A DNA stretch of 64,000 nucleotides from Hyphomicrobium sp. 99 (GTDB lineage: Bacteria > Pseudomonadota > Alphaproteobacteria > Rhizobiales > Hyphomicrobiaceae). The stretch spans positions 1,798,001-1,862,000 of the forward strand of contig NZ_KQ031382.1 of assembly GCF_000384335.2 (NCBI RefSeq), read 5' to 3'. Below, one piece after another: positions 20,056 through 30,413 of the stretch (within the stretch, counting starts at the first letter, position 1; the number at the start of each line of letters is the position of its first letter). The position numbers were made by a program, and so were the translations under genes. The notes under the pieces are model-generated. The model saw nothing but the letters and a program-made list of their open reading frames with translations, was not told the DNA's origin and did no database searches.

Positions 20056-20955
20056 CTAGCGCCGCCCCAAAACTTGCCCGAGCACACGGCGCGCGGTCGA
20101 CGCGAGCCAGCGGACAAGGAAAAGCTTGATCATCGTGCCAACGACGCCGCTGTTTGAGCCGAGGAGATTTCCGAGGATCGAGCGGATGACATTTTCCAAA
20201 GAGCCGCCGTCGGATCCCGGAACCTGCTGACCGCCGCGGCGAACGATATCGGGAAGACGGCTATACGGGTTGTCTTCAGGCTCGGACGCCGGCCCGGGAC
20301 CCGGATATCGATTGCGCCGTCCGAGACCAGGAATATCATCGCCCGGAACCGGTAGAGGACTGCCGCCGTTGATCGGTCCGCGCGGTTTTTCCGGCCCGTT
20401 CCCTCCGAAGGGCGGCTGCACATCGGGTTTTGAGTACACGTCTCTTCCACTTGGCGGAAACGTATCGCCCGGCATGGGCAACGGACTTCCGCCTGCACCT
20501 GAAAACCCCGGGAGGGTGCTTGCAACCTTCGCGATTGCGGGGGCCGATTGCCGTTGCAGTTCGCCAACCATTAGGGTCGCGACCACGGGCAAAAGCTTTT
20601 GGACGGTGGCGGCGTCGACGCCCGAGGTCGATGCAGTTCGCGCTGCGATTCCGCGGCTTACATGCTTGTTGCCGATCAACACATTGAGGATCTGATCACC
20701 GTTCGCAGCAACGTCTGGCGAGGTGAAATCCGCGACATCGGACGGCGTGCGGCTGGCGCCCGGCGAGGTGACGAGTGAAAGCACGTCGGCCACACCGCCG
20801 CGCGAAAGCATGGAGCGTTGGATGCGGGCTTGGAGTTCATCCGCAAGCGAATAAACGGCGCTTCGTGCGCTTTGCTCGTCGATATGAAATGCATCGGCTA
20901 TTCTTCCGATGAGTTCTTGTCCCGTTGCACTCCGGAAGCTGTCATCAATGGTCAC
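20056..20955 (-). CDS. DUF937 family protein
   Basis: 299 residues from GTG 20955, which has GGAGG five bases upstream. The N-terminal alpha-helical half (GQELIGRIADAFHIDEQSARSA and repeats of a similar helical unit with VQKLLPVVATLMVGEL) is typical of DUF937/YidB-like proteins. A Pro/Gly-rich linker (about 165-250) precedes a C-terminal helix LVRWLASTARRVLGQVLGRR. No biochemical role is established. It is transcribed divergently from the His-rich secreted protein. Confidence 0.65.
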   Translation of the reverse strand: MTIDDSFRSATGQELIGRIADAFHIDEQSARSAVYSLADELQARIQRSMLSRGGVADVLSLVTSPGASRTPSDVADFTSPDVAANGDQILNVLIGNKHVSRGIAARTASTSGVDAATVQKLLPVVATLMVGELQRQSAPAIAKVASTLPGFSGAGGSPLPMPGDTFPPSGRDVYSKPDVQPPFGGNGPEKPRGPINGGSPLPVPGDDIPGLGRRNRYPGPGPASEPEDNPYSRLPDIVRRGGQQVPGSDGGSLENVIRSILGNLLGSNSGVVGTMIKLFLVRWLASTARRVLGQVLGRR

Positions 20956-21213
20956 GCCGGCCTCCGGTGATGGTCGAACTCGTGAGCTACCTAGCACGGC
21001 GGCCAACTGGTGACAGCATTCGCGAAGTATTCGCGATACAAGTCGTCTATGACATTGTTCGTCGATCGCTGCATGCGTTTTACTGATGCGAAGAAGGTAC
21101 AGTGATGTGCCCGACAAACACGAGCAACCGGAGCGGGGCAATAGGCGTATAAAGTGCACCGGGCGTACGCCCGGAGAAGATGTCTAAGGGCGAATGCCCC
21201 TGTGGAGAGACAG

Positions 21214-21660
21214 ATGCGAAAGCTCGTAATGTCCTTGTCCGTACTCGCGGGACTTCTGATCGCGGGAACACTTCCTGCGTCCGCCAACGCGGCGGCCGGT
21301 TTAACAGCAATGCATTTGAAGGTCGAAAAAGCTTCGGGCCTCGTGACTGAGGCCCGCTGGCATCGTGGGTGGGGTCATCGTGGGTGGGGTCACCGAGGAT
21401 GGCCCCATCACCGCGGCTGGGGTCGCGGTTTGTATTTCGGATTTGGGTGGCCATACTACTACGGCTACTACCCCCGCTATCGCTACTATGACGACGACTA
21501 TTACGGCGGCCCATATTATGGGTACGGCTATGGCTACGGCCACCGTCATTGGCGCCATCGCGGTTGGGGCCATCGTGGCTGGCATCATCGCGGATGGGGC
21601 GGCGGCCGGCACCACGGCGGCTGGGGCCACCGCGGACATGGCGGCCACCACCGTCGCTAG
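21214..21660 (+). CDS. secreted His/Trp/Gly/Arg-rich repeat protein
   Basis: 148 residues. A signal peptide (about 1-27, cleavage near SANAAA) is followed by a short spacer and then tandem units of HRGWG/HHRGWG, a Tyr/Gly-rich centre (YYYGYYPRYRYYDDDYYGG) and a second block of HRGWG units to the C-terminus. The composition suggests metal binding or low-complexity surface association; function is unproven. ATG 21214 has GGAGAG upstream. A strong terminator follows. Confidence 0.7.
   Translation: MRKLVMSLSVLAGLLIAGTLPASANAAAGLTAMHLKVEKASGLVTEARWHRGWGHRGWGHRGWPHHRGWGRGLYFGFGWPYYYGYYPRYRYYDDDYYGGPYYGYGYGYGHRHWRHRGWGHRGWHHRGWGGGRHHGGWGHRGHGGHHRR
21357..21660 (+). repeat. tandem HRGWG coding repeats
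   Basis: Short degenerate repeats of about 15 bases encoding His-Arg-Gly-Trp-Gly, arranged in two blocks on either side of a Tyr/Asp-rich core. The first block is nearly identical from unit to unit (CATCGTGGGTGGGGT), which suggests recent expansion. Confidence 0.7.
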
Positions 21661-21689
21661 AATTGATCCAAGTTCTCAGATGACTTTCG

Positions 21690-21726
21690 AGCGGTCCGCG
21701 CGGATCATCCGTCCGGACCGCTTTTT
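21690..21726 (+). terminator. Rho-independent terminator after the His-rich gene
   Basis: AGCGGTCCG (21690-21698), a loop of about 15 bases, CGGACCGCT (21713-21721) and TTTTT. Confidence 0.8.
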
Positions 21727-21922
21727 GCGGGCATTCGCTCATCGCCCGAGTTGCAACACTGCGACACTTTTGGCATGGTCCGCGCGGCTCTCTGCCGACA
21801 ACGCAATATTGAGAGAGCAAAATGCCGGGGGCGGGATGCTGTTTCGGCAGCGCCTGAAAGCACCTGGAATGCGGGTCTGATCGAACGGACCTCGATGGAA
21901 GCGTGCCAAAAGGGACCACTCA

Positions 21923-24079
21923 ATGAGCAATATACTTTGGGGGATCATCGCCTGCGGGGCGTTGTCGATTCTCTACGCATTTATAACCGCGAAAAACGTG
22001 CTGAGTGCCGACCAGGGCAATGCCCGGATGCAGGAAATCGCGGCCGCCGTCCGCGAAGGGGCGCAGGCCTATCTCAATAGACAGTACCGCACGATCGGCA
22101 TCGTCGGCGTCGTGATTTTCGTATTGGCGTGGCTGCTTCTGGGGCCGCTTCAGGCATTTGGATTTTTGATCGGCGCGGTGCTCTCGGGTCTTGCCGGCTT
22201 CATCGGCATGAACGTGTCGGTCCGGGCCAACGTTCGAACCGCTCAGGCGGCAACCGTCTCGCTCGCCAAGGGGCTCGATATCGCCTTTAAGGCCGGTGCC
22301 ATCACCGGCCTTTTGGTTGCTGGCTTGGCGCTGCTCGGCGTCGCTGTCTACTACGCATTCCTGACGGCAGGACTTGGCAAGGAAGCAGGTAGCCGGGACG
22401 TCGTCGACGCGCTCGTCTCGTTGGGCTTCGGCGCCTCGCTCATCTCGATCTTCGCCCGTCTCGGCGGCGGCATCTTCACGAAAGGTGCGGACGTCGGCGG
22501 CGATCTCGTCGGCAAGGTCGAAGCCGGCATCCCCGAAGACGATCCACGCAATCCCGCAACCATCGCCGATAACGTCGGCGATAACGTCGGCGACTGCGCG
22601 GGCATGGCGGCGGACCTCTTCGAAACCTACGCCGTGACGGTCGTCGCGACGATGGTTCTGGCCGCTATCTTCTTTGCTGGTCAGCCAAACCTCGGCGCCT
22701 TGATGCTTTATCCGCTCGCCATTTGTGCGGCCTGCATCGTGACCTCCATCGTCGGCACCTACTTCGTGAAGCTCGGCACCAACGGTTCGATCATGGGCGC
22801 GCTCTATCGCGGCGTGATCGCATCGGCGGTTTTGTCGATACTCGGTCTCTACGTTGCCACTGAATATGTGCTCGGCGGTTTCGGAGACGTCGGTACGGCA
22901 GCTGGACAGACCATTTCCGGCTGGAACCTGTTCCTCTGCGGTCTCGTCGGCTTGGCGCTGACAGGCCTCATCGTCTGGATCACCGAATACTACACCGGCA
23001 TCGGATACCGTCCGGTGAGGTCGATCAGCCAGGCGTCCGTTACCGGACACGGCACCAACGTGATCCAGGGTCTCGCAGTCTCTCTTGAAGCCTGCGCGCT
23101 CCCGACGATCGCAATCGTCGCCGCCATCATCGCGACCTATAAGCTCGGCGGTCTCTTCGGCACGGCGATCGCGACGACGACCATGCTCGGTCTTGCCGGC
23201 ATGATCGTTGCCCTCGACGCCTTCGGTCCGGTGACGGACAACGCCGGTGGCATTGCCGAGATGGCCGGTCTTCCGAAGGAAGTACGCCGCTCGACTGACG
23301 CACTCGACGCCGTTGGCAACACGACGAAGGCCGTCACGAAAGGCTACGCGATCGGATCAGCCGGTCTCGGCGCCCTCGTGCTCTTCGCCGCCTACAATTA
23401 CGACCTGCAGCACTTCATCGCCGAGGGCAACGCTCCCGGCGCGACGGGCTACCAGTTCTTCAAGGACGTGCAGGTGAACTTTGGCCTCGACAATCCCTAC
23501 GTCGTCGCCGGCCTCCTGCTCGGTGGTCTCATCCCGTTCCTGTTCGGCGGTCTCGCCATGACGGCTGTCGGCCGCGCGGCGGGCTCGATCGTCGAAGAGG
23601 TGCGCCGTCAGTTCAAGGCGAACCCCGGCATCATGAAGGGCACGTCCAAGCCCGACTACGCCCGCGCCGTCGACTTGCTGACGCGTGCAGCGATCAAGGA
23701 AATGATCGTGCCGTCGTTGCTTCCGGTTCTCTCGCCAATCGTGCTGTTCGTCGTCGTCAACGCGATTGCGGGCAAAGGCGCGGCATTCTCCGCGGTCGGA
23801 GCGATGCTGTTGGGCGTCATCGTCACCGGCATCTTCGTCGCCATCTCCATGACGTCGGGCGGCGGCGCCTGGGACAACGCCAAGAAGAGCTTCGAGGACG
23901 GCTTCGTCGACAAGGACGGCGTCAAGCACATGAAGGGTTCGGAAGCCCACAAGGCATCCGTAACCGGCGATACGGTCGGCGATCCCTACAAGGATACGGC
24001 CGGTCCAGCCGTCAACCCGGCGATCAAGATCACCAACATCGTGGCGCTCCTGCTGCTCGCCGTGCTCGCGCACTGGTAA
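21923..24079 (+). CDS. hppA: K+-independent H+-translocating pyrophosphatase
   Basis: 718 residues, about 16 membrane helices. Hydrolyses PPi to pump protons out of the cytoplasm. The PPi-binding signatures [18 protein letters not shown] (near 190) and [19 protein letters not shown] are intact, as is the C-terminal [18 protein letters not shown]. The segment [10 protein letters not shown] has Lys469 and Thr472, the residues that in this family mark K+ independence (K+-dependent members have Ala and Gly/Ala). AAGGGA precedes the ATG. A strong terminator follows, so it is monocistronic. Confidence 0.96.
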   Translation: MSNILWGIIACGALSILYAFITAKNVLSADQGNARMQEIAAAVREGAQAYLNRQYRTIGIVGVVIFVLAWLLLGPLQAFGFLIGAVLSGLAGFIGMNVSVRANVRTAQAATVSLAKGLDIAFKAGAITGLLVAGLALLGVAVYYAFLTAGLGKEAGSRDVVDALVSLGFGASLISIFARLGGGIFTKGADVGGDLVGKVEAGIPEDDPRNPATIADNVGDNVGDCAGMAADLFETYAVTVVATMVLAAIFFAGQPNLGALMLYPLAICAACIVTSIVGTYFVKLGTNGSIMGALYRGVIASAVLSILGLYVATEYVLGGFGDVGTAAGQTISGWNLFLCGLVGLALTGLIVWITEYYTGIGYRPVRSISQASVTGHGTNVIQGLAVSLEACALPTIAIVAAIIATYKLGGLFGTAIATTTMLGLAGMIVALDAFGPVTDNAGGIAEMAGLPKEVRRSTDALDAVGNTTKAVTKGYAIGSAGLGALVLFAAYNYDLQHFIAEGNAPGATGYQFFKDVQVNFGLDNPYVVAGLLLGGLIPFLFGGLAMTAVGRAAGSIVEEVRRQFKANPGIMKGTSKPDYARAVDLLTRAAIKEMIVPSLLPVLSPIVLFVVVNAIAGKGAAFSAVGAMLLGVIVTGIFVAISMTSGGGAWDNAKKSFEDGFVDKDGVKHMKGSEAHKASVTGDTVGDPYKDTAGPAVNPAIKITNIVALLLLAVLAHW

Positions 24080-24104
24080 TCGGCGACGCGCCTGAAACGT
24101 CGAA

Positions 24105-24133
24105 GGCCCCGGAGCGAACTCCGGGGCCTTTTT
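24105..24133 (+). terminator. Rho-independent terminator after hppA
   Basis: GGCCCCGGAG (24105-24114), CGAA loop, CTCCGGGGCC (24119-24128), then TTTTTATTTTTT. A perfect 10-base stem. Confidence 0.92.
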
Positions 24134-24160
24134 ATTTTTTGCCCGACGAAGAGAGCAGGG

Positions 24161-24415
24161 CTACCCCACCAGATTCGGATCTTCGCTGTCGTGCTCGTGC
24201 CCAATGGCTTTGAGTAAGCGCTTGTCGAGAAGTTCGGGCTTCAGAAGCACCTTTTCCGAGTGCACATCTTTCACCGCCGATCGCGGCAAGACGAACTCTC
24301 CGGCGTTCTCCACGTAAATGACGATTGAGGTTGGCGTGACTTCGCGGACGGCGCCAATGCCGTCCTTGCCGTCCGCCAGGAAAACCATGAAGCCAACTTC
24401 GATGTATCCAGTCAT
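24161..24415 (-). CDS. small conserved hypothetical protein
   Basis: 84 residues, mostly beta: VGFMVFLADGKDGIGAVREVTPTSIVIYVE then FVLPRSAVKDVHSEKVLL, and a charged C-terminus HEHDSEDP. The pattern of a strand-turn-strand followed by a Ser-Ala-Val-x-x-V segment resembles PRC-barrel/DUF2171-type proteins, but the assignment is tentative. ATG 24415 has GGGGTAG upstream. It is convergent with hppA. Confidence 0.6.
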   Translation of the reverse strand: MTGYIEVGFMVFLADGKDGIGAVREVTPTSIVIYVENAGEFVLPRSAVKDVHSEKVLLKPELLDKRLLKAIGHEHDSEDPNLVG

Positions 24416-24584
24416 TTGCTACCCCGGCGCGATTGCGTTGAGGGCCGACCATGGAACGAGGCGCCGGCGCTGGGTGAATCTGCTTCTTCCACGGCGCCGT
24501 TTCAAGCGCGGCGCCGCGGTTGGTAAACTATGGCAATTCCTGTCGATTAAACGACGAACCGGATCAGGCTAACAAATGGCTTTC

Positions 24585-25088
24585 TCAGCCGCCGCCGAAG
24601 AGCTGCTGCTTGCCGAGGTTGCGGAAGAGCGCCTTCAGGATGCCCTCGTCCTTGCCGCCAGGAGCCGGCGTCTTCCGGCCGATGAAATCGAAGATCTTTC
24701 CGTCTTTCAGTCCGTAATTGGCAATGCTGTCGACCGTGCCGCCTTGATTGAAATAAACGGCCACCACTTGCCTATCGGTCTCGGTCGGAAGGAAAAACGA
24801 CTTCTGACTGTCGGTGCTCGATATGTAATAGAAGGCTCGCCCGTCGCCGACCACGGCAGTGGTCGCAGGAGTGCCAAGCGCCGTGCGCACCTGATCCTGG
24901 CTCATCCCGGCCTGGACGGACTGCAGGTCCGTTGCCCGGAACTGCTGACCGTGTTTGGTGATCGTTGGCGTGCCGCACGCAGCCAGCATGACGGTTGACG
25001 CGACGACCGCCGAGGCCAATAAGCCCGATCGGAATATCGCGGTTAAATGCCGACTTCTTTGGCCGTGCTGTCTCATTTGAACTTTCAT
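24585..25088 (-). CDS. bamE: outer membrane protein assembly factor BamE
   Basis: 167 residues: a lipoprotein signal with lipobox LAAC (Cys38), then the SmpA/OmlA domain with VQAGMSQDQVRTALGTP, FYYISSTDSQKSFFLPTETDRQVVAVYFN and a C-terminal tail. BamE is a lipoprotein subunit of the BAM complex that inserts outer membrane beta-barrels. The in-frame start is 25088. It is divergent from the bc1 chaperone gene, as in many alphaproteobacteria. Confidence 0.88.
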   Translation of the reverse strand: MKVQMRQHGQRSRHLTAIFRSGLLASAVVASTVMLAACGTPTITKHGQQFRATDLQSVQAGMSQDQVRTALGTPATTAVVGDGRAFYYISSTDSQKSFFLPTETDRQVVAVYFNQGGTVDSIANYGLKDGKIFDFIGRKTPAPGGKDEGILKALFRNLGKQQLFGGG

Positions 25089-25226
25089 TGGCGCGAATCT
25101 CTTCGCCCTATCGCCGACGAGTGTTTAGATTGTGCGTGAAAAGCCGGCAACTGCGCGCCCCCGTGGCCGCCCGGTATGATCCCCAGACATTTGTTCTGCT
25201 CATGCTGCTAACCGAGGACCCCAACG

Positions 25227-25793
25227 ATGTTGCGATGGCTGACGCAGCGAGCCGATATGAGCCGCAAAGCAGAAGAGCTTTATGGCAGCGTCGTGACCGC
25301 GGCGCGGCAACCGGCTTTTTACGGCCACCTCGGCGTCCCGGACACACCGGAAGGCCGGTTCGAGCTGGTCGCGCTCCATCTTTTTCTGGCGCTTGAGGTC
25401 CTGCGCGGTAAGGGAGCCGCCGCAGAACAGCTGGCCCGGCGGACGATTGAAACATTCGTCGTCGATATGGACGATTGCATGCGCGAGATGGGGGTGGGGG
25501 ATCTAACGGTGCCGAAGAAGGTTAAGCGGGCAGCGGCAGCCTTTTACGAGCGCGCCGCAAGTTACCGCAACGGCTTGGCCGAGGGCGGAAGCCCTCAGCT
25601 TTCCAAAACCCTTCGCGGCTATGTTTTTGGAGGCTCAGAGGACCGGGAAGGGGACGCCACCGCACTTGCGGTCTATATGCAGGCCGCTTCATCGGCTCTA
25701 TCGGACCACGCATTCGATGTATTCGTGAAAGATGGAATTGCGAGCCGGCTGCTCGCCTCCGCCACACCAAAACGCAAGGTATCAACGACGTGA
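25227..25793 (+). CDS. ubiquinol-cytochrome c chaperone (CBP3/UQCC1 family)
   Basis: 188 residues, all helical, with the family core FELVALHLFLALEVLRGKG and TFVVDMDDCMREMGVGDLTVPKKVKRAAAAFYERAASY. The mitochondrial relatives Cbp3/UQCC1 assist cytochrome b of complex III. The following gene overlaps by four bases (GTGA). The upstream neighbour is bamE in opposite orientation. Confidence 0.9.
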   Translation: MLRWLTQRADMSRKAEELYGSVVTAARQPAFYGHLGVPDTPEGRFELVALHLFLALEVLRGKGAAAEQLARRTIETFVVDMDDCMREMGVGDLTVPKKVKRAAAAFYERAASYRNGLAEGGSPQLSKTLRGYVFGGSEDREGDATALAVYMQAASSALSDHAFDVFVKDGIASRLLASATPKRKVSTT

Positions 25794-26311
25794 CTGACCA
25801 ATTGAATTGGATCGAAAAATCGACGGACATTCCGGCAGGTGGATTGCAGCGCGAACGCGAGGCGACGCCCGCGGAGTGCCAAGCCATTGCGCAGGCTCTC
25901 GATATCCTGAAAGTCGGCAGCCTTTCCACGCACTATCGCATCAACGCGATTGCCGGAGATGGCTACCGGCTGCGCGGCACGGTCGTGGCAGTCGTGGAGC
26001 AGGCGTGCGTGGTGTCACTTGAGCCCGTCAGCGGCAATGTAAACGCCAATTACGAGGTCGAATTCTTCCCCTCGGTTGACGCCCCGGAAGGTGAGGAGGA
26101 GGAAGCCAGCATCCTCGGTGTCGCCGACGTCGAATTGCTCGAGCACGGCGTCATTCCCGTTGGACGGATCGTCTACGAGACGTTGTCAGCTTCCCTCGAT
26201 CCCTATCCGCGCCGACCCGACGCCGAGTTCAATTGGCAGGACCCAAAGGCAGCCGAGCCCGAAAAGGTGAGCCCCTTCGCAGCCTTGTCCAAGCTCAAGA
26301 CGGACCGGTGA
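25790..26311 (+). CDS. yceD: YceD/DUF177 family protein
   Basis: 173 residues, GTG start overlapping the previous stop. DUF177 features: LSTHYRINAIAGDGYRLRGTVVAVVEQACVVSLEPV, the acidic EEEEA stretch and the terminal FAALSKLK. YceD relatives accompany fatty acid synthesis genes and act in 23S rRNA/L32 processing in some bacteria. rpmF, usually between yceD and plsX in gammaproteobacteria, is absent here; plsX follows after 238 bases. Confidence 0.88.
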   Translation: MTDQLNWIEKSTDIPAGGLQREREATPAECQAIAQALDILKVGSLSTHYRINAIAGDGYRLRGTVVAVVEQACVVSLEPVSGNVNANYEVEFFPSVDAPEGEEEEASILGVADVELLEHGVIPVGRIVYETLSASLDPYPRRPDAEFNWQDPKAAEPEKVSPFAALSKLKTDR

Positions 26312-26549
26312 TATCGGGCATCCGATAAGGCTGGGGGGGCGGTACGCCACCCTATCCGGCGGTCGTATGTGGAGAAAAAGTCAAGCGAAAACCGGAAGAT
26401 GTGAGTGCTTCTGTCACGAGGCGCGATTTCGCCTTGTGGGCGAGCCTCAAAAGGCTATGGTCTCGCCGAATTTCGGGGACAGATAGACCCATGCCGGGTC
26501 TGGCACTACTCCTCTGTGCCAATACGACGTCAACGGCAATCGACAAGAA

Positions 26550-27635
26550 ATGGCGAGTCCAAAGACTATTGCACTCGACGCAATGGGTGGCGATCACGGT
26601 CCGGAGGTTGTGATCCCCGGAGCCGCATTGTCTCTCGAGCGTCAACCTGCGCTGAGTTTCATCCTGTACGGCAACCAGCCCCGTATCGAAGCCGCGCTTG
26701 CCCAGCACGCGGCGCTTCGAGCGAAGTCGCGGGTCGTCCATACCGATCACGTGATCGCCATGGACGAGAAGCCGAGCCAGGCCCTGCGGCGCGGCAAGGG
26801 CTCCAGCATGTGGCTGCCGCTTGAAGCCGTGAAGTTGGGTCAGGCAGACGCAGCGGTCTCGGCCGGAAACACCGGCGCCCTGATGGCTATCGCCAAACTC
26901 GTGCTTCGGCCGATCGCCGGCATCGAACGCCCGGCCATCGCAGCCATCTGGCCGACCATAAAATCGGAATGCATCGTGCTCGACGTCGGCGCCAACATCG
27001 GCGCGACCTCGGGCCAGCTCGCTGATTTTTCGCTGATGGGCGCCGCGATGGCGCGCGCCGTGTTCCACATCGAAAGGCCGTCCGTCGGTCTGCTGAACGT
27101 CGGCACTGAAGAAATGAAGGGCAACGAGGACGTGAAGGCCGCGCACGCGCTGCTGAAGTCCGTCGATGCCCTGCCGCTCGAATATAAGGGCTTCGTGGAA
27201 GGCGATCAGATCGGCCGCGGCACGGTCGATGTTCTTGTCGTCGAAGGCTTCGCCGGAAACATCGCACTGAAGACCGCCGAGGGCACGGCCAAGCAGATCG
27301 GCGCCTATCTCCGCGCCGCGATGACGAGTTCTGTGCTGAGCAAGATCGGCGCCTTCCTCGCGCAAGGTGGTTTCCGCGTACTGAAAGACAAAATGGATCC
27401 ACGCCGCGTCAATGGCGGCACGTTCCTCGGCCTCAACGGCATTGCGGTGAAGAGCCACGGCGGCACGGATGCCTTTGGATTTGCGAGCGCCGTTGATCTT
27501 GCGTACGAGATGGCCGATTCCGGACTGATCGCGCGCCTGACGGCGGATATCGACAGTTTTCATCATAGGCTTTCGGCTGCTGGCGGCGGTTCGCAGCCGC
27601 AAGGCGCAACCGGTACTCCGCTCGGAAAGGCATAG
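26550..27635 (+). CDS. plsX: phosphate acyltransferase PlsX
   Basis: Converts acyl-ACP to acyl-phosphate, the donor for PlsY in phospholipid synthesis. 361 residues. The N-terminal signature [13 protein letters not shown] and the core [18 protein letters not shown], and [14 protein letters not shown] are present. fabH follows with only two bases between. There is no strong ribosome site before ATG 26550, but the N-terminus matches the family exactly. Confidence 0.96.
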   Translation: MASPKTIALDAMGGDHGPEVVIPGAALSLERQPALSFILYGNQPRIEAALAQHAALRAKSRVVHTDHVIAMDEKPSQALRRGKGSSMWLPLEAVKLGQADAAVSAGNTGALMAIAKLVLRPIAGIERPAIAAIWPTIKSECIVLDVGANIGATSGQLADFSLMGAAMARAVFHIERPSVGLLNVGTEEMKGNEDVKAAHALLKSVDALPLEYKGFVEGDQIGRGTVDVLVVEGFAGNIALKTAEGTAKQIGAYLRAAMTSSVLSKIGAFLAQGGFRVLKDKMDPRRVNGGTFLGLNGIAVKSHGGTDAFGFASAVDLAYEMADSGLIARLTADIDSFHHRLSAAGGGSQPQGATGTPLGKA

Positions 27636-27637
27636 AA

Positions 27638-28615
27638 TTGGCAGTCCTTCGCTCCGTCATCCGTGGCGTCGGCGCGCATCTTCCCAAACGCGTCGTGACC
27701 AACAATGACCTCGCAAAAATCGTCGATACGAGTGACGAATGGATCCGAGAGCGATCCGGCATCGTCACGCGCCACATCGCCGATGAAAATGAGCTGACAT
27801 CCGATCTCGGCGCCGCTGCCGCCAAGCAAGCTTTGGTCCGGGCAGGGATCGATCCGATCGATATCGATCTCATCATCTGCGCCACCGCGACACCCGATCG
27901 AACGTTTCCCGCGACGGCGGTGAAAATTCAGTCGATGCTCGGCGTTACCAAGGGCGCTGCCTTCGACGTCCAGGCGGTGTGCTCGGGCTTCGTCTACGCT
28001 TTGACCATCGCCGACAACTTCCTCAAGACCGGGCAATCAAAACGCGCCCTCGTCATCGGCGCCGAAACCTTCTCGCGCATTCTCGATTGGTCGGACCGTT
28101 CGACCTGCGTGCTCTTCGGCGACGGCGCGGGCGCTGTCGTGCTCGAGGCGCAGACGCAGCACGGCGCGCGCGACGATCGGGGAATTCTCGCAACGAAACT
28201 TCGCTCGGACGGCCGCTTCGAGGACATGCTCTACGTCGACGGTGGCCCAGGATCGACGAAGACCGTCGGCCACGTGCGTATGAACGGCCGCGAGGTGTTC
28301 CGGCACGCAGTTCAGAAGATTTCCGGCGTCATCGAAGAGACCCTCGTCGAAACCGGTTATGCTCCGGACGAGATCGACCTGTTCATTCCCCATCAGGCCA
28401 ACAAGCGCATTCTCGACGGGATCGCCAAAAAGCTGGGCGTCGCCCCCGAGAAGATCGTGATGACGCTCGATCGGCACGGCAATACCTCGGCGGCGTCAAT
28501 CCCGTTGGCACTGAACGACGCGTTCGAGGCCCACCGGGTCAAGGAAGGCAGCCTGATCCTGATGGAGGCCATGGGCGGAGGCTTCACATGGGGCGCCGTC
28601 CTCGCCCGCTGGTAA
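27638..28615 (+). CDS. fabH: beta-ketoacyl-ACP synthase III
   Basis: Starts fatty acid synthesis by condensing acetyl-CoA with malonyl-ACP. 325 residues. The Cys-His-Asn triad is visible: Cys115 in VQAVCSGF, His252 in [10 protein letters not shown] and Asn282 in HGNTSAAS. The C-terminal [13 protein letters not shown] is typical. Start is TTG at 27638 with GGAAAGG eight bases upstream; no better start lies near. It is the second gene of the plsX-fabH operon. Confidence 0.96.
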   Translation: MAVLRSVIRGVGAHLPKRVVTNNDLAKIVDTSDEWIRERSGIVTRHIADENELTSDLGAAAAKQALVRAGIDPIDIDLIICATATPDRTFPATAVKIQSMLGVTKGAAFDVQAVCSGFVYALTIADNFLKTGQSKRALVIGAETFSRILDWSDRSTCVLFGDGAGAVVLEAQTQHGARDDRGILATKLRSDGRFEDMLYVDGGPGSTKTVGHVRMNGREVFRHAVQKISGVIEETLVETGYAPDEIDLFIPHQANKRILDGIAKKLGVAPEKIVMTLDRHGNTSAASIPLALNDAFEAHRVKEGSLILMEAMGGGFTWGAVLARW

Positions 28616-28743
28616 CCAAATTGGTGCGCTGCAGCGTAGAAAGTCGTGCTTTTTCAGTTGCTTGTTAGCTCCTCCCGTTGACCCCGCGACCAACCGCCGC
28701 TACCATCGCGCGCTGGAGCAGATGCTTGGGCTGGGAGAACGAG

Positions 28744-29049
28744 ATGGTGGGCAAGACGTTGACGCGGGCCGATCTTGCGGAAGCCGTCGTTGAAAAAGTT
28801 GGGTTGCCGCGCAATGAGAGCCAGGACCTCGTTGAGCGCGTGCTCGATGAGATTTCGGGAAGCTTGGCGGAAGGCGATGCGGTGAAGCTATCGTCCTTCG
28901 GCTCGTTCGGTATCCGCCAAAAAGGCCAGCGGGTCGGGCGCAATCCGAAGACGGGCGAGGAAGTCCCTATCACGCCACGACGCGTTCTGGTTTTCCGCCC
29001 ATCGAACATTATGAAAGACCGTATCAACAAAGGTCACGCGAAGCGCTGA
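28744..29049 (+). CDS. ihfA: integration host factor subunit alpha
   Basis: 101 residues of the HU/IHF fold: [16 protein letters not shown], then [21 protein letters not shown] with the DNA-intercalating Pro region, and [11 protein letters not shown]. Bends DNA with IhfB; used in recombination, replication and sigma-54 promoters. ATG 28744 has GGGAGAACGAG upstream; the frame extends further back to 28678 without family match. plsX-fabH-ihfA-merR is a conserved alphaproteobacterial order. Confidence 0.94.
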   Translation: MVGKTLTRADLAEAVVEKVGLPRNESQDLVERVLDEISGSLAEGDAVKLSSFGSFGIRQKGQRVGRNPKTGEEVPITPRRVLVFRPSNIMKDRINKGHAKR

Positions 29050-29121
29050 GAACCGATTGCATCGCGATCGAACTGAGCGTTCAATCGCCAAACATGCGGG
29101 CATGCGCGAGGGCGATGATTC

Positions 29122-29637
29122 ATGAACAAGTCGGCGGAGGCATTTCGCACGATCGGAGAAGTGGCTGACGAGCTGCAAATCCCGAAGCATGTCCTGCGCT
29201 TTTGGGAGGGAAGGTTCCCGCAAATCCGTCCGATGAAACGTGGCGGCGGCCGCCGCTACTATCGGCCGGAGGATATGGAGCTTCTGCGCGGCATCCGCGC
29301 CTTGCTTCATGCGGAAGGCTACACGATACGCGGCGTCCAAAAAATTCTGCGCGAGCATGGCGTCGATCAGGTCAAGGCAGCAGCGCATCGCGTAGCGGCG
29401 GCGCAGGCTGCAACGCCGGCCGAACCCGCCGCCCGCAAGCGCGGACGCAAGCCGGTCGCGAAGGCTGCAGCAGCCGAACAGCAGACCAATGCCCGGGACG
29501 AGAGCCCCGTACCGGCAAAGGTTCAGATCCTGACCGCAATTCGCGAACTCGAAATCGCACGCGCCATACTCCTTGGTCAGCCCCTCAACGCCGTTGAAAA
29601 CGGCGACTTGAAGAAACCGCGTGCAGGCCGGTCATAA
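29122..29637 (+). CDS. MerR family transcriptional regulator
   Basis: 171 residues. The N-terminal winged HTH (about 8-75) reads [30 protein letters not shown] then [15 protein letters not shown] and [15 protein letters not shown]. The second half is an Ala/Lys-rich linker with RKRGRKP, followed by a short helix. No metal-binding Cys are seen, so it is not a metal sensor of the MerR/CueR type. The gene regularly follows ihfA in Hyphomicrobiales; its target is unknown. Confidence 0.9.
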   Translation: MNKSAEAFRTIGEVADELQIPKHVLRFWEGRFPQIRPMKRGGGRRYYRPEDMELLRGIRALLHAEGYTIRGVQKILREHGVDQVKAAAHRVAAAQAATPAEPAARKRGRKPVAKAAAAEQQTNARDESPVPAKVQILTAIRELEIARAILLGQPLNAVENGDLKKPRAGRS

Positions 29638-29662
29638 GGATCGAGGCGCGGCAGAAACAAAT

Positions 29663-30394
29663 ATGCCGTCGCGTCTCGCAGCCGTGAGCGATCTCGAAGT
29701 ATTCTTCGTCGATCTGGCCAAATCGGCATCGCTCCTGGATGCCGAGGAAAAGGCGACGCCCCGCCTTTCTGTATCCGATCACAACCGCGTCGCGTCCATG
29801 TCCGGTGACGGTGAAGGACGGCGGCTCTGGCGTAATGCACGCATCGCAACTCGCATCGTGCTGGAACGCGCGGGCGGTCCAGGCATCCGGCAAGTCGACT
29901 TCGAGATTGAACCTGGAGGGCGACCGAAGCTCCCCGCAGGATCTCCGGGGTTCAACGTCTCGCACACCGGCGAAGCAGCTCTCATCGCGGTATCGAAGAA
30001 CGCGCCGGTCGGTGTCGACCTCGAAAGAAAAGAGCGCAGCATCAAAATGTCCGGCGACCGGCGGCAGCGGATCATCGCCGCCGCTGAGCGGATTGGTTCT
30101 GATCGGCAACTCTCTCCGATCCTCGATACGGACGTCATGAAGGCCTGGGTACGTCTCGAAGCGGCCGCCAAAGCGCTCGGCATTGGCATCGGCCGGCTGC
30201 TGACGGAAGAGGGCGTTGTCGGCAGCAAAGCACGAAGCCAGCCGCACGGCGCTAGGGACGCCATGGAGGTCAGACTTCTCGACGTCGGCGAGAGTTACGT
30301 CGCGGCTATCGCAGCCGAACGCCTTCCGGAAAAAATCGACGTGCTTTCGTTTCCGGCGGATGACCTCGACGGGTTTATCCCGCAACGATCATAA
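29663..30394 (+). CDS. 4'-phosphopantetheinyl transferase family protein
   Basis: Transfers phosphopantetheine from CoA to carrier proteins. 243 residues from ATG 29663; a GTG at 29621 would overlap merR. Sfp-type motifs: FNVSHTGEAALIAVS, VGVDLERKER with the Mg-binding Asp-x-Glu, and WVRLEAAAKALGIG, the counterpart of WxxKEA with Lys replaced by Leu-Glu spacing. No PKS or NRPS is in the window; the target carrier is not evident. Probably a stand-alone gene inserted between merR and tRNA-Pro. Confidence 0.8.
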   Translation: MPSRLAAVSDLEVFFVDLAKSASLLDAEEKATPRLSVSDHNRVASMSGDGEGRRLWRNARIATRIVLERAGGPGIRQVDFEIEPGGRPKLPAGSPGFNVSHTGEAALIAVSKNAPVGVDLERKERSIKMSGDRRQRIIAAAERIGSDRQLSPILDTDVMKAWVRLEAAAKALGIGIGRLLTEEGVVGSKARSQPHGARDAMEVRLLDVGESYVAAIAAERLPEKIDVLSFPADDLDGFIPQRS

Positions 30395-30413
30395 ACCGGA
30401 AACGTACGCGCGA

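Noticed and set aside
21920..23050. 376-codon frame opposite hppA
   Set aside because: It is the complement of a fully conserved pyrophosphatase and shows only His/Asp/Arg-rich noise.
26352..27602. 416-codon frame opposite plsX
   Set aside because: No family features; plsX is certain.
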